64,000 bases of DNA from UPXZ01 sp049840795 (GTDB lineage Bacteria; Bacteroidota; Bacteroidia; Bacteroidales; Paludibacteraceae). Location of the stretch: contig JASGJK010000005.1 of assembly GCA_049840795.1 (NCBI GenBank), positions 1 through 64,000 of the forward strand, in the 5' to 3' direction. The notes below the pieces were generated by a model. The model was not told the origin of the DNA and ran no database searches. It worked only from the letters and a program-made list of their open reading frames with translations. The position numbers and the translations under genes are program-made. Below are positions 9,974-19,870 of this stretch, in pieces (within the stretch, counting starts at the first letter, position 1; each line of letters opens with the position of its first letter).

Positions 9974-11019
9974 TTAGATAACCAACATAGCATCGCCGTA
10001 AACTCCAAATCTATATTTTTGATGGCAATATCATAAGCGTTCATCACTTGGTCATAATCTCCAAAAGCCGCAACCATCATTAAAAGCGTGGAATATGGTA
10101 AATGAAAATTAGAAATCAACGATTGGGCTACTGTAAAGTCGTAAGGAGGGAATATAAATTTGTTAGTCCATCCATCAAATGGTTTTATGTGCCCTTCGGT
10201 ACCTACTACCGTTTCCAAAGAACGCATCACCGTAACTCCTACCGCACAAATTCTATTTCCATTCATTTGTGTTTCGTTCACCTTGTTCGCTGCCTCAGCC
10301 GTGATTAGCATCTGTTCCGAGTCCATTTTATGTTTGGTCAGATCTTCCACATCAATCTCTCTGAAGTTGCCTAAGCTCATATGTGAAGTAACAAACGTAC
10401 GTTCTATTCCTTTAATTTCCATACGTTTAAGCAATTCGCGACTAAAGTGCATACCTGCTGCCGGCGCTGATACGGCTCCCTCGTGTCGAGCAAATATTGT
10501 TTCGGAAACGATCTTCGTCTTCCGGCTCTACATCACGTCTTATATTGCGGGGTAGCGGTGTTCGCCCAATTTGTACAGTGCATTTTTAAATTCCTCATGA
10601 GTCCCATCGAATAAGAAACGTAATGTACGTCCTCTGGAAGTCGTATTATCGATGACTTCGGCAACTACCGAATCATCATCACCAAAATAGAGTTTATTTC
10701 CTATTCTTATTTTTCGTGCCGGTTCTACCAGTACATCCCACAAACGAGCGTCTCTATTTAACTCACGCAACAAAAACACTTCTATTTGAGCTCCTGTTTT
10801 TTCTTTATTTCCATATAAACGGGCAGGAAAAACCTTTGTATCATTAAAAACAAAAAGATCATTTTCTTCAAAATAATCAAGTATTTCTTTAAACATTTTA
10901 TGTTCGACTTCTCCGGTTTTCTTGTTTAGTACCATCAAACGGGATTCATCTCTGTAATTAGCGGGATATTGAGCAATCAGTTCTTCCGGTAATTTAAATT
11001 TGAATTGAGATAATTTCAT
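9974..11019 (-). CDS. queA: S-adenosylmethionine:tRNA ribosyltransferase-isomerase (three frameshifts)
   Basis: QueA transfers and rearranges the ribosyl part of SAM onto 7-aminomethyl-deazaguanine in tRNA, giving epoxyqueuosine. The N-terminal half runs from KLSQFKFKLPEELIAQYP to KLGEHRYP. The rest has EGAVSAPAAGMHFSRELL and FNDTKVFPARLYG, both family signatures. The sequence breaks three times: a C is missing near 10552 (restoring RNIRRDVEPEDEDRF), an extra C lies near 10505 (restoring ETIFARHEG), and an A is missing near 10020 (restoring KYRFGVYGDAMLVI and a stop at 9974-9976). Corrected length is about 349 residues, normal for the family. Three independent 1-nt errors in one gene point to sequence quality, not decay. 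Confidence 0.88.
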
Positions 11020-11036
11020 TCTTCAATATTTATTTA

Positions 11037-11726
11037 TTAAACAACACTTTTATTTTCGATATGTTTCAGCAGGTCATCTACTTCCCAACAATCGTTTATA
11101 TCTATTTTACCTATTTTTGTACGTTCCAATGCAGTGAGGTGTGCACCACTCCCCAACGCCTCACCTATATCGCGGGCTAATGCCCGAATATATGTTCCTT
11201 TACTGCATACGACTCTGATTTTCAGTTCGGGCAACCGAAAGTGAAGCACTTCAATCTCATCTATAACCAATAATTTAGGTTTTAGTTCAATTGTTTCTCC
11301 TTTTCTGGCATAATCGTACGCTCTTTTTCCATCTACTTTTACTGCCGAATATACCGGTGGCACCTGCCAAATTTCTCCCTGAAACGTAGGAATAACTTGC
11401 TGTACCAACTCTTCTGTAATATGTTCGGTAGGGTAAGTTCCATCAACGGGCAATTCCAAGTCGTACGAAGGAGTTGTTTCACCTAATTTCAGCGTGGCTA
11501 CATACTCTTTTGTTTGATATTGAAATTCTTCAATGCGCTTGGTTGCTTTGCCTGTACACAAAATCAACACCCCGGTAGCAAGCGGATCTAATGTGCCTGC
11601 ATGCCCTACTTTTATTTTTTCTTTAATTATCTGCGTTATTTTCCAGCGAACTTTGTTGACCAACGCAAACGAAGTCCACTCCAATGGCTTTTTAACGTAT
11701 AAAATTTCACCTTCCTTAAACTCCAT
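11037..11726 (-). CDS. truB: tRNA pseudouridine(55) synthase
   Basis: Converts U55 in the T-loop of tRNAs to pseudouridine. The catalytic aspartate lies in GHAGTLDPLATGVL, followed by KATKRIEEFQ and the tyrosine segment YQTKEYVATLKLG. QVPPVYSAVKVDGKRAYDYAR and VVCSKGTYIRALARDIG are further family motifs. The start at 11724-11726 (MEFKEGEILYVKKPLEWTS) is chosen because it begins at the conserved fold; an ATG 18 nt upstream inside uppP is also possible. The gene is nearly continuous with uppP upstream and 17 bp from queA downstream, in a conserved Bacteroidota order. Confidence 0.94.
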   Translation of the reverse strand: MEFKEGEILYVKKPLEWTSFALVNKVRWKITQIIKEKIKVGHAGTLDPLATGVLILCTGKATKRIEEFQYQTKEYVATLKLGETTPSYDLELPVDGTYPTEHITEELVQQVIPTFQGEIWQVPPVYSAVKVDGKRAYDYARKGETIELKPKLLVIDEIEVLHFRLPELKIRVVCSKGTYIRALARDIGEALGSGAHLTALERTKIGKIDINDCWEVDDLLKHIENKSVV

Positions 11727-11736
11727 CTTCCATAGT

Positions 11737-12540
11737 TTATACACTTAGTTTCACACCCATCAAAATCATCACCACAATCACTAATCCCACCACAATACGA
11801 TAGTATCCGAATAATCGGAAACCATGGTTGGTTAGGAAAGAGATAAAGGCCTTTATAGCAATAATGGCTACGATAAATCCAATGACATTTCCCAATATAA
11901 GCAACATTACATTATGATTTGTAAGTACATCGGGAGTATCCTGAAAAGCATCCCAAAGACTCTTCACAAAAGCACCGGCCAAAGTAGGTACCGCTAAAAA
12001 GAAAGAAAATTCGGCAGCTGCCTTCCGTGTAAGTTTTTGTTGCATACCGCCTATAATGGTGGCAGCGCTTCTGCTTAGTCCGGGAAACAATACAGCTAAC
12101 ACCTGAAATAATCCAATGAACAATGCATTTTTATTGGAAATTTTTTCCTCAGAATCAATCTGCGGATTTTTGAACCAATTATCTACAAATATAAGCACGA
12201 TACCTCCCAAGAGCAATACCGTAGCTATAAAAATCGGCGTGCCTATCAAATGATCGATGTGTTTCTTGAAAATAACACCAAAAAATGCTGCCGGCAAAAA
12301 CGCGACTATTAGTTTGATATAAAATTTAAATCCCTTGAAATCAATAAATTTTTTCCAATAAAGCACCAAAACAGAAAGGATGGTACCAAATTGAATCGTT
12401 TCAATAAATAATTTGGTAAAAGGTTCTTTTTCGATACCCATTACAGCCGCTACCAACGCCATATGACCGGTGGATGATACGGGCAAGAACTCCGTTAATC
12501 CTTCGACAATGGCAAGTATTATCGCTTGAATAACATTCAT
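11737..12540 (-). CDS. uppP: Undecaprenyl-diphosphate phosphatase
   Basis: Integral membrane BacA-type phosphatase of 267 residues. It regenerates undecaprenyl phosphate, the lipid carrier for peptidoglycan and surface glycans, and gives bacitracin resistance when abundant. The first signature EGLTEFLPVSSTGHMAL is at residues 13-29, and the second is GLSRSAATIIGG. Several hydrophobic helices are visible. The start overlaps the stop of the DUF3098 gene by 4 bp. The carrier it recycles is the one used by the neighbouring glycosylation genes. Confidence 0.95.
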   Translation of the reverse strand: MNVIQAIILAIVEGLTEFLPVSSTGHMALVAAVMGIEKEPFTKLFIETIQFGTILSVLVLYWKKFIDFKGFKFYIKLIVAFLPAAFFGVIFKKHIDHLIGTPIFIATVLLLGGIVLIFVDNWFKNPQIDSEEKISNKNALFIGLFQVLAVLFPGLSRSAATIIGGMQQKLTRKAAAEFSFFLAVPTLAGAFVKSLWDAFQDTPDVLTNHNVMLLILGNVIGFIVAIIAIKAFISFLTNHGFRLFGYYRIVVGLVIVVMILMGVKLSV

Positions 12541-12767
12541 TCTTCGGTAGTTTTACCTTTGTAAAGAATTGCAACGATTACAAACACAAATCCGACAAGG
12601 CATACAATCGGTGCAACCACAATGCGACGAAAACTGTAAATATCTGGATTAAACTCTGTCTGTGTTTTGGAACCGGTCATCAATACAAAACCGATAACCA
12701 CAATTACAAAACCGGCTAAAATTAACCATACGTTTTTCTTTGGCAACATAAATTTTTTATTGTCCAT
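12537..12767 (-). CDS. DUF3098 small membrane protein
   Basis: 76-residue protein with two hydrophobic segments (about residues 12-30 and 49-67) separated by a short polar loop (KTQTEFNPDIYSFRR), the usual shape of the DUF3098 family. Its function is unknown. Its constant position between ftsX and uppP in this phylum suggests a role in envelope biogenesis or division, but that is inference from context. It overlaps uppP by 4 bp. Confidence 0.85.
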   Translation of the reverse strand: MDNKKFMLPKKNVWLILAGFVIVVIGFVLMTGSKTQTEFNPDIYSFRRIVVAPIVCLVGFVFVIVAILYKGKTTEE

Positions 12768-12837
12768 ATGTTTTAAATTTGACGTTTTTATTCTCAGACT
12801 AAATATAAAATATTCGATTATTATTAACTTTTGCTAT

Positions 12838-13720
12838 TTATACAAAATACATATCATCGGTACGCATACGCAGATAACGATTTACAGCAAAAAAAGATGA
12901 AACAGCCGTAAGCAATATGCCCGATACGAGCACAACTCCAACGGTAATAACAGCCGTTTGCCAACTAATCATCCCCCATTGCAGTCCGTAATTGTACTGC
13001 AAATAATACACCAAGCCCGTTAGAAGCGCTAAGGCAATAACACCGGCAAAAATACCATTAAGTACACTCCTACCAATGTAAGGACGGCGAATAAACCAAC
13101 GATCTGCGCCAACAAGTTTCATCGTATTAATCAAGAACCGATTGGAATAGATGCTCAAGCGTACGGTATTGTTTATCAGCACAAAAGAAATTAACAACAA
13201 AATAGCCGCTAAGCCAAGTAGGATGATGGTTACTTTTTGTATATTATCGTTCACCATCGTAATTACATCTTTTTGATAAAACACTTGTTGAATAGCCGGA
13301 AATCTCTTCAGTTTTTCTTCAATTTTCTTGATGCTGTCGTTGTTAGCATATTGTGAGTATAATTTCACCTCGATTGAAGCCAATAGCGGATTAAATCCTA
13401 AGAAGTCGGCGGGATTGTCACCCAAATCGCTTAAATGTTCTTTCAGCGCTTCCTCTTTAGTAAATATAATCTACCGATTTTGAGAATGAAGAGCGTTCCA
13501 GCACCGATTTTACATAATCAATGTCGTTTTGAGGTATACCATCTTGTATTACCACCGACAAGTTTATATTTTCCTTCATTGAATTAGCCATATCTTTCAC
13601 CACAAAGGAGATCAACGCTATAAGTCCGACAAGAAACAATACCAACGCCATACTGAACGTTGCCGTAAAGTGTACGTTTCTTAAAAAAATCTTTTTCTTT
13701 TTTGTTTTATAATGAGCCAT
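12838..13720 (-). CDS. ftsX: Cell division ABC transporter permease FtsX (one frameshift)
   Basis: FtsX pairs with the ATPase FtsE at the divisome and controls cell-wall hydrolases. Seen here are a cytoplasmic basic N-terminus, TM1 (about residues 20-40), a periplasmic domain with LSVVIQDGIPQNDIDYVKSVL, and three more helices with NTVRLSIYSNRFLINTMKLVGADRWFIRRPY, a hallmark FtsX segment. One extra T in the TTT run near 13470 breaks the frame; removing it gives SVDYITKEEALKEHLSDLGDNP and a protein of about 293 residues. It is the first gene of the ftsX-DUF3098-uppP-truB-queA operon. No ftsE lies in the window, which is usual for this phylum. Confidence 0.9.
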
Positions 13721-13755
13721 ATATTAATCAAGAAATGATAGTCAATAGTTTATAG

Positions 13756-16271
13756 TTACCGTATATGGTTATTTGAGAATATTAAAATATCCTTTTTCTT
13801 AATTAATCTGAAATATACATATCCGGCTATTAAAAGTATCAGTAAAATCGAGCATACCATCGCCAACGTATTCCCTATCTTATACGATTGAGGATCAAAG
13901 CGGAATTCAATATCATAATTTCCAGCGTTGAGTGGCATTGCACGCAACAGATAATTTACCCGCGTATATGGCGCTTCTTTTCCATTAATCGTAGCTTTCC
14001 AACCTTGGCCGTAATATATTTCTGAAAATACAGCTACCTGATCTGTCTTTGAATCAAAATGATATACCAAATGATTAGGTTGGTACGATGCCAACGCTAT
14101 TTTTGCGGTCGAATCGGGTATTAATGTTTTTGGCAATGCCGAAGCAAGTGACTTATCTATTACCAATTCTTTTTTAGTATCTATCTCGCCCAGCAATTTC
14201 ATCTCTTCGTTTGCATCGTTCGCCACTCTTATTTTTTCTACAAACCAAACGTTTCCGTTCGCGTGTGTATTTACAATTGGTGGATGTTCATTGCTGACGA
14301 TTACATATTTCATATTCAGCATGTTGAGTACTCCGAGCGAATCGAGCGTAGCGTTGAGCATATCCTGTGTCGTTGGACGAGAAAACGCACCGTATAGCTG
14401 TCGAAGTTCTTTCTCTATTTCGCATATTTATCAATTCTTGATAGCGACGTAGCTTAGCGGCATGGTATTCTCCAACATTGTGATGAAAATAAGATGGTGT
14501 TGCGTTATTAAACACATCGCCATTGGTAGTAGCCACATCCAGCACGCGGTATTGAGATTTATCCTGTAACACCATTTCATCAGCCGGAGTGGGCTTAATC
14601 ATATTTTCAACTTTACTTTTGCGTTCAAAATTATTTCCATTCAGATACCTTCTTGCGACAAGGAATAAATCGAGGAAAATCAGAAAACCAAGCAGTGCCA
14701 TCACAGCATATTTCTTTAGTTTTTCGTTAACATAAAGCCAAATGACACCTGCACTAAGTATAATAAATGCCAACGAACGCCAAGCGTCTGCCCGTAGAAG
14801 CGCTCTTCTATCGATGGGGAGTGTTTCTTTCAAAAATGCGTAATCGCCGGAAAAACCGTGCATCGCCCTGTCCTACAAAACTACCCGCTAACGATGGTAT
14901 TAAAGCAAATAGCAAACAAACGGCACCGGTAATTATTGTACTTATCTTCAAAGCATTTAACAATACCTTTTTCTCAACATTTCCTTGAAAAATTTCTTTC
15001 AACGCCAAGACGGCAAGTAACGTTATTCCAAATCCGGTAGCAACGAGTGTCACTCGATACTGTGCGGAATCTTATCATACATCGGCACATAGTCAACAAA
15101 CAAGTTGGTGAGCCACATAAAATTCTTTCCCCACGAAAGCATCAGTGTAAGAATAATCATCGGTACGAGCCACCATTTTGTTCTTTTGTCAACAATAAAC
15201 AAACCCAGCACAAACAAAAATACAATGACCGCACCAACATACACCGGACCTGATGTGAAGGGTTGACTTCCCCAATACAAAGGCATCTGGCTTATAATTT
15301 CTTTTACCTGATTATCCGGCACCCCCATTCTCTTAAGATACTGGGCTGTTTCACTGTTCTCGTTAAGTGAACCTCCACTTGCACCACCGTAAAAATCAGG
15401 TATCAGCAGTGTCAATGTTTCTGCTTTTCCGTAGCTCCATTGCGTGATATAGTCGTTATTCAAACCATGTCGCGAATTTTGGGTATCGGAGGTTAGTCCG
15501 TTTGAACTTCCACGCATTGTATCTCTACTATACTCATAGGTGGTTAACAATGACGTTGCATTCATTCCCGCCGCAATAGCAACAGATATAATTAATACAC
15601 CGATAGTCTTAAGAAGTTCATTTAATTGTTTTTCTTTGATACTGTATATAATTTCTACAACACCCAAAATTAACAAAACAATCGCCGTATAGTACAAAAT
15701 CTGAATATGATTTGCCCGAATGGCAAGACTGGTAAACAATGCCGTGAGTAACCCACCGAGTATTCTTTTTGCCGAATGTAAGAAACACAGCACCGATAAG
15801 CGGCGCCATGTAAGCGATTGTGATAGCTTTTGAATTATGCCCGGCAGCAATAATTATAAAATTGTACGATGCGAATGTAAAACCGATAGAACCCACAATA
15901 GAAAGCCAGGGATTCACTCCAAATGCTAATAGCAAAATGTAAAAACCGATTAAATACAGGATGACATTTGACACCGGACGCGGAAACTCCGAAAAAATAC
16001 GTTCTACATATTGAAGCACATTATTTGGCTGATTCATTGATATTTGGTACGTAGGCATACCACCAAACATTGAATTTGTCCACAAGGAAACATCGTCGTG
16101 AGACTCGTTATATTCTATGGTTTCTTGAGCCATACTGCGCCAACTTTGCGTATCGTGTGCAACAAGCTGTTTGCCTTCGATGATAGATGGAAAATAGCCG
16201 AATGCTATAACAATAAATAATAAAACAGCAGCAATATGAGGAATAAACGAGCGTAGGATGGTTTTATTCAT
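13756..16271 (-). CDS. YfhO-family membrane glycosyltransferase (four frameshifts)
   Basis: Large GT-C type membrane protein of about 838 residues once corrected. The N-terminus has one helix, then a long periplasmic loop (LVAHDTQSWRSMAQETIEYNE, with an acidic motif as in GT-C enzymes), and then about a dozen hydrophobic segments. The C-terminal domain (AVFSEIYYGQGWKATINGKEAPYTRVNYLLRA) is diagnostic of YfhO. In Bacillus and Listeria, YfhO proteins transfer sugars from undecaprenyl phosphate to teichoic acids. Here it follows GtrA-like and GT-C genes, suggesting sugar transfer in the periplasm. Frames shift near 15765, 15055, 14855 and 14425. A TAATTTTG at 16318-16325 (minus strand) is a candidate -7 box. 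Confidence 0.82.
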
Positions 16272-16335
16272 ATTTATTAATTGAGTTCGAAATAGATATT
16301 TTTCGGGAAAAATCGTACAAAATTACGAATTTATT

Positions 16336-16764
16336 TTAGTTTCTGTTACTCCTTTTAGGGAATAGTATAAGCTTTTTCATAATAAAATTCCATAAAAAAA
16401 CTATAATTGTAGTAAAAAATTTAGAAAAAAGATAATACACCTGCCATTTATCAGTAAAAAGCCACATTAATAAAGAGGTCAAAAGCAATCCCGTTATTCC
16501 GATGAGTATAAATATCAACAGTTCTACTCGTTTGTCTTTATACTTTCGATTATCAAAAATCCATCTGATACTCAACAAATAGGTAATAAGCAATCCTATG
16601 GAAAAGCTAATCACCGTGGATAAAAGATAATAGAGACCGGCTTTCTCCGTCAAAATAAATAACAGCGAGAAGTCAACCAAAAAAGCGACTCCACCCGAAA
16701 CAAAATACCTGATCAACTGAATAAATATATTGCCTGTACGTTCTTTTAGAAATTTATTTAGCAT
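16336..16764 (-). CDS. GtrA-like family membrane protein
   Basis: 142-residue protein with four hydrophobic helices. The N-terminal RYFVSGGVAFLVDFSLLFIL and the middle SFSIGLLITYLLSIRWIF are typical GtrA/DPMS family segments. GtrA proteins are thought to flip polyprenyl-phosphate-linked monosaccharides across the membrane. Its start overlaps the stop of the GT-C gene upstream by 11 bp, so the two are coupled. Together with the GT2 enzyme at 18.8-19.6 kb and the YfhO-like gene it completes the three parts of a lipid-linked-sugar glycosylation system. Confidence 0.88.
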   Translation of the reverse strand: MLNKFLKERTGNIFIQLIRYFVSGGVAFLVDFSLLFILTEKAGLYYLLSTVISFSIGLLITYLLSIRWIFDNRKYKDKRVELLIFILIGITGLLLTSLLMWLFTDKWQVYYLFSKFFTTIIVFLWNFIMKKLILFPKRSNRN

Positions 16765-18310
16765 TTAGTTTTTCTATTGCTTTTTGTCTTTCAAATTTCA
16801 ACAAATATGTATCCGGATCGGGTAATTGCCATACAACCGAGAAAAGCTCCTGATTAGCCATAATTGCAGGATACAGATACCTGCCTGTTGATCCATATCC
16901 CAATTGTTCAAGTATCACATACTCTACTTTTTTATCTACAAAATCTTTTATTATCTGCTTAGGATCAGTACTATATACATAAATTACAGCATATATATCC
17001 GGTGCAAAATACATAAACAGTTCGGGTTTCCGACAGCAACAAACAGTATTTCTCGGTAGTTGCCTGTTCATTTCTTTCGCCATATCAAAATAGTTTTGAT
17101 ACGCAGGCAAAAAAGGCATTTTAGCAACCTCGCCTTGCGCCTTTATAGCCGGAAACGACAACAATCCGATGAGCAAGAAAGTATAGGGTATATACGAAAT
17201 AAATTTTGTTTGTTTTTTTAGCAATAAAGCTATCAAACTATATAATCCCACATAAAAACATACAGCAATGATCGGCGCTACCGGAACAACGTATCTACTA
17301 CCATTTCCTCCGTGCCATAACATAAACAAACTGATTTGTCCTAACAAATAAGCCATTAATGCCCAACGCAAAGGTTTCAAATTCCAAGCGCCATAAAACA
17401 CAACTGCAAGTACAATAAGCCCCATCGCTATTTGAAAAGCGTTGGAATGTACTTCGGAATTAATTGTAATAAAGGGGAACAACAATTCCTTAAATCCTTT
17501 AATAACAGTATCGTCAAAATTCACAAGCATTTTATGTACAAATTCACCCACTGACGAGATATTCCCCTCCTCAGGACGCCAAGGATTAACTACCATTACA
17601 GTACCCAAATAACGCGATTCGATGCCATAAATACTATTTCGGATAGACCACGGAAGGTTTAACAACACAAAACCTCCTAATGAAGCAAAAGCCTGCCACC
17701 ACTCTTTTCTGAATATATAAAAAATGATAAGCCCCAAAACAAGCGCAGCACCCACCGTTCTTAAATAATAAGCATAGGCAGTAGCCACAATGGCAACATA
17801 AAACCACGGAGAAGCCCAAAATCTTTTTGTTTTTGCAGGGCGTTGACTGTACTTATATAAAGCAAAAAAACAAACTACCGATGCAAATAAAAATAACATT
17901 TCAGACATCACACTACAAGAAAAACTAAGTACTTCGGGGGATAATGTCGCCAAGATTACAGCTACAAAACCCAAAATGCGGTTATTTTTAATGTTACTTG
18001 CCAAGTAAAACAATCCTGCCAAACTCAGGAATAAGAAAATACCATTTAACACCTTAAAAAACACTAAGTTATTAATCCCAAGAAACATAAAAATTGACAA
18101 AAAAGCCGAATAACCCGGTGGATAATGACTTGCCGGAGTTACACCTGAAGGAGTCACGATTGAGTACCCCAACCCGTTGGACATTGCTTTAGCCAAGCTC
18201 AAATAATTACAATTGTCACCGTTTAGATCCAATTTGGAATCAAAAATGATGACATAAACAATGCCGAAAAAAACGGCTAAAACCAATAAATAAATGCTAT
18301 TACGTTTCAT
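16754..18310 (-). CDS. ArnT/PMT-like membrane glycosyltransferase (GT39/GT83-like)
   Basis: 518-residue protein with about ten to twelve hydrophobic segments. The first periplasmic loop carries the acidic residues expected in GT-C enzymes (DSKLDLNGDNCNYLSLAKAM), followed by the conserved HYPPGYSAFLSIF. These features match dolichyl- or undecaprenyl-phosphate-sugar dependent transferases (PMT_2, Pfam). The C-terminal periplasmic domain has MNRQLPRNTVCCCRKPELFMYFAPD, with three adjacent cysteines, unusual for a periplasmic segment. It likely uses a lipid-linked sugar made by the DPM1-like GT2 enzyme. The acceptor could be protein, lipid A or a glycan. Confidence 0.83.
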   Translation of the reverse strand: MKRNSIYLLVLAVFFGIVYVIIFDSKLDLNGDNCNYLSLAKAMSNGLGYSIVTPSGVTPASHYPPGYSAFLSIFMFLGINNLVFFKVLNGIFLFLSLAGLFYLASNIKNNRILGFVAVILATLSPEVLSFSCSVMSEMLFLFASVVCFFALYKYSQRPAKTKRFWASPWFYVAIVATAYAYYLRTVGAALVLGLIIFYIFRKEWWQAFASLGGFVLLNLPWSIRNSIYGIESRYLGTVMVVNPWRPEEGNISSVGEFVHKMLVNFDDTVIKGFKELLFPFITINSEVHSNAFQIAMGLIVLAVVFYGAWNLKPLRWALMAYLLGQISLFMLWHGGNGSRYVVPVAPIIAVCFYVGLYSLIALLLKKQTKFISYIPYTFLLIGLLSFPAIKAQGEVAKMPFLPAYQNYFDMAKEMNRQLPRNTVCCCRKPELFMYFAPDIYAVIYVYSTDPKQIIKDFVDKKVEYVILEQLGYGSTGRYLYPAIMANQELFSVVWQLPDPDTYLLKFERQKAIEKLNAK

Positions 18311-18400
18311 AAAACAATATTCTTTAAGGTCTTAAAAAAAGCTCAAGTACCAACGTACTTTTCGCTTCAATGACAAAATAATTTCGATACCTATGCTCGT

Positions 18401-18600
18401 TATAAGTAGTATAAAATAATTATTGTCATGTTTTTTCGAGACGGTTTTTGAGCAGATTTTTGAGATATTGTCCGAAGATTTAGCGGGCTAAATCAAGGAT
18501 AAAAGCGTAAAAAGATGCCAAAAAGAGACCGAAAAAACAAACAAAGCATTTAGATTTTGTTTTTAACAATTATAGCGTTAATTATTTTTTACTACTTATA
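18401..18600. repeat. MITE-like element with 22-bp terminal inverted repeats
   Basis: The ends 18401-18422 and 18579-18600 are inverted repeats of 22 bp with one mismatch, beginning TATAAGTAGT and ending ACTACTTATA. The outer TA on both sides would fit a TA target duplication of the IS630/mariner type, but this is only suggestive. The 156-bp interior has no open frame of useful length. It contains a perfect short palindrome (GATTTAGC / GCTAAATC, around 18477-18494). It occupies the gap between the GT-C gene and the GT2 gene. Confidence 0.6.
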
Positions 18601-18606
18601 TTAGTG

Positions 18607-18813
18607 AAGTTGTCTTGACTTTATAATTTACAGAAATAATATTCAATAGATATCACACCTACGGCACTTAAAACCAATGAGTTATATTCTTTTATTAATA
18701 TATTGCCCCGATGGGGCTAAAAAGTACCGTTAGATACGACATAATGATTATCAACCCATAGAAAGTTCTCGTAGGAACAACACGCAATAAAATATGAAAA
18801 GTCAAGATAACTT
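18607..18813. repeat. Second inverted-repeat element, probable dispersed Bacteroidota repeat
   Basis: The ends 18607-18622 and 18798-18813 form a 16-bp inverted repeat with one mismatch (AAGTTGTCTTGACTTT on the left). The interior contains GCCCCGATGGGGC (18703-18715), a hairpin, and short motifs such as CCTACGGCACTT and GTTCTCGTAGGAAC, which resemble dispersed noncoding repeats of this phylum. It starts 6 bp after the first element and ends on the first base of the GT2 stop codon triplet. No coding capacity is seen. Confidence 0.55.
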
Positions 18814-19559
18814 TATTTTCTTTGGTATAACTCCGATTTTAATATTTTTAATTTACAAAGCGGATAAATGATTGAGACTTTTAATACGCCTAATCCGTAA
18901 ATAGCGCTTCGTTTCATATTGATTGAGGATGCCTCTTTGAAGTACTTAGTAGGACAGGTAACCTCTCCAATCTCATATCCTGCATAAAAAATCTGCGATA
19001 TCATCTCATTGTCAAAAATAAAATCGTTGGAATTGGCATTGTAATTTATGTTTTTCAACACTTCTGCCGAAAAAGCCCTGTAACCGGTATGATATTCAGA
19101 TAGTTTTTGACACATAAGCACATTTTGAACTAAGGTCAATCCCCTATTGGCAACATATTTAATCAAAGGCATCCCTCCCTTCAAAGCTCCCTTGCCTAAA
19201 ATTCGTGAAGCAAACACCACCGGATAAAGCCCGTTGGCAATCATATAGGCCATCGATTGAATAAGTTTAGGAGTATATTGATAATCGGGATGAAGCATAA
19301 TGACAATATCCGCATTTAATTCCAAGGCACGGTTGTAGCACGTTTTCTGATTCCCTCCGTACCCTTTATTTTCATTGTGAATTTGAATCTCACTAATGCC
19401 TAATTCTTTTGCCTTTTCAATAGTATGATCCTTACTCTTATCATCTGTCAAAATAACTTCATCAACAATGTCCAGTGGAATCTCTTTGTATGTTTGCTCT
19501 AAAGTCAGCTCCGCATTATACGCAGGCATAACCACCACAATTTTCTTATTATCAATCAT
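18813..19559 (-). CDS. DPM1-like glycosyltransferase family 2 (polyprenyl-phosphate sugar synthase)
   Basis: 248-residue GT-A fold enzyme. KIVVVMPAYNAELTLEQTYKE starts the fold, LTDDKSKDHT is the nucleotide site, and MLHPDYQYTPKLIQ holds the DxD-type motif. These match dolichol-phosphate mannose / undecaprenyl-phosphate sugar synthases without a C-terminal membrane anchor. The ATG at 19557-19559 is chosen over a TTG 21 nt upstream because it lies just after a TATTTTTG -7 box (19578-19585, minus strand). It would make the lipid-linked sugar for the GtrA-like flippase and the GT-C enzymes beyond the repeat elements. Sugar identity is unknown. Confidence 0.87.
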   Translation of the reverse strand: MIDNKKIVVVMPAYNAELTLEQTYKEIPLDIVDEVILTDDKSKDHTIEKAKELGISEIQIHNENKGYGGNQKTCYNRALELNADIVIMLHPDYQYTPKLIQSMAYMIANGLYPVVFASRILGKGALKGGMPLIKYVANRGLTLVQNVLMCQKLSEYHTGYRAFSAEVLKNINYNANSNDFIFDNEMISQIFYAGYEIGEVTCPTKYFKEASSINMKRSAIYGLGVLKVSIIYPLCKLKILKSELYQRK

Positions 19560-19790
19560 GTTCTGTAAAATATTGTGCAAAAATAATTAATAAATACGAA
19601 TATAGTTACATTATGACGTAAAAAAACAACTGCACACATTATAGAAACTTTTTTTTGCATAAAAAAACCTCCAACAATACCATCTACTTTATTTAAAGAA
19701 CAGTTGTTACAAGAGTACGTGCAACACAATAAGCAATGCGTAAGTATAATAGTATTTACATATAAATTATTTTGTTATTTTTACGTTTTA

Positions 19791-19822
19791 TTTGGTTAAT
19801 TAAAATAAAACAATTACATTTG
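19791..19822 (+). promoter_or_regulatory. Promoter of the secreted-protease operon
   Basis: TTTG (19791-19794), a 20-nt spacer and TACATTTG (19815-19822) match the Bacteroidota consensus. It lies 48 nt before the first ATG at 19871 and would drive the three secreted-protein genes up to 23245. The rest of the 19581-19870 gap shows nothing else clear. Confidence 0.65.
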
Positions 19823-19870
19823 ACAGAAAATTTCATAATCTTTATCAATTAACTTTTAAAAATCATACGT

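Noticed and set aside
18477..18494. GATTTAGC...GCTAAATC palindrome as a separate operator
   Set aside because: It lies inside the 18401-18600 inverted-repeat element and has no nearby promoter; best explained as part of that element.
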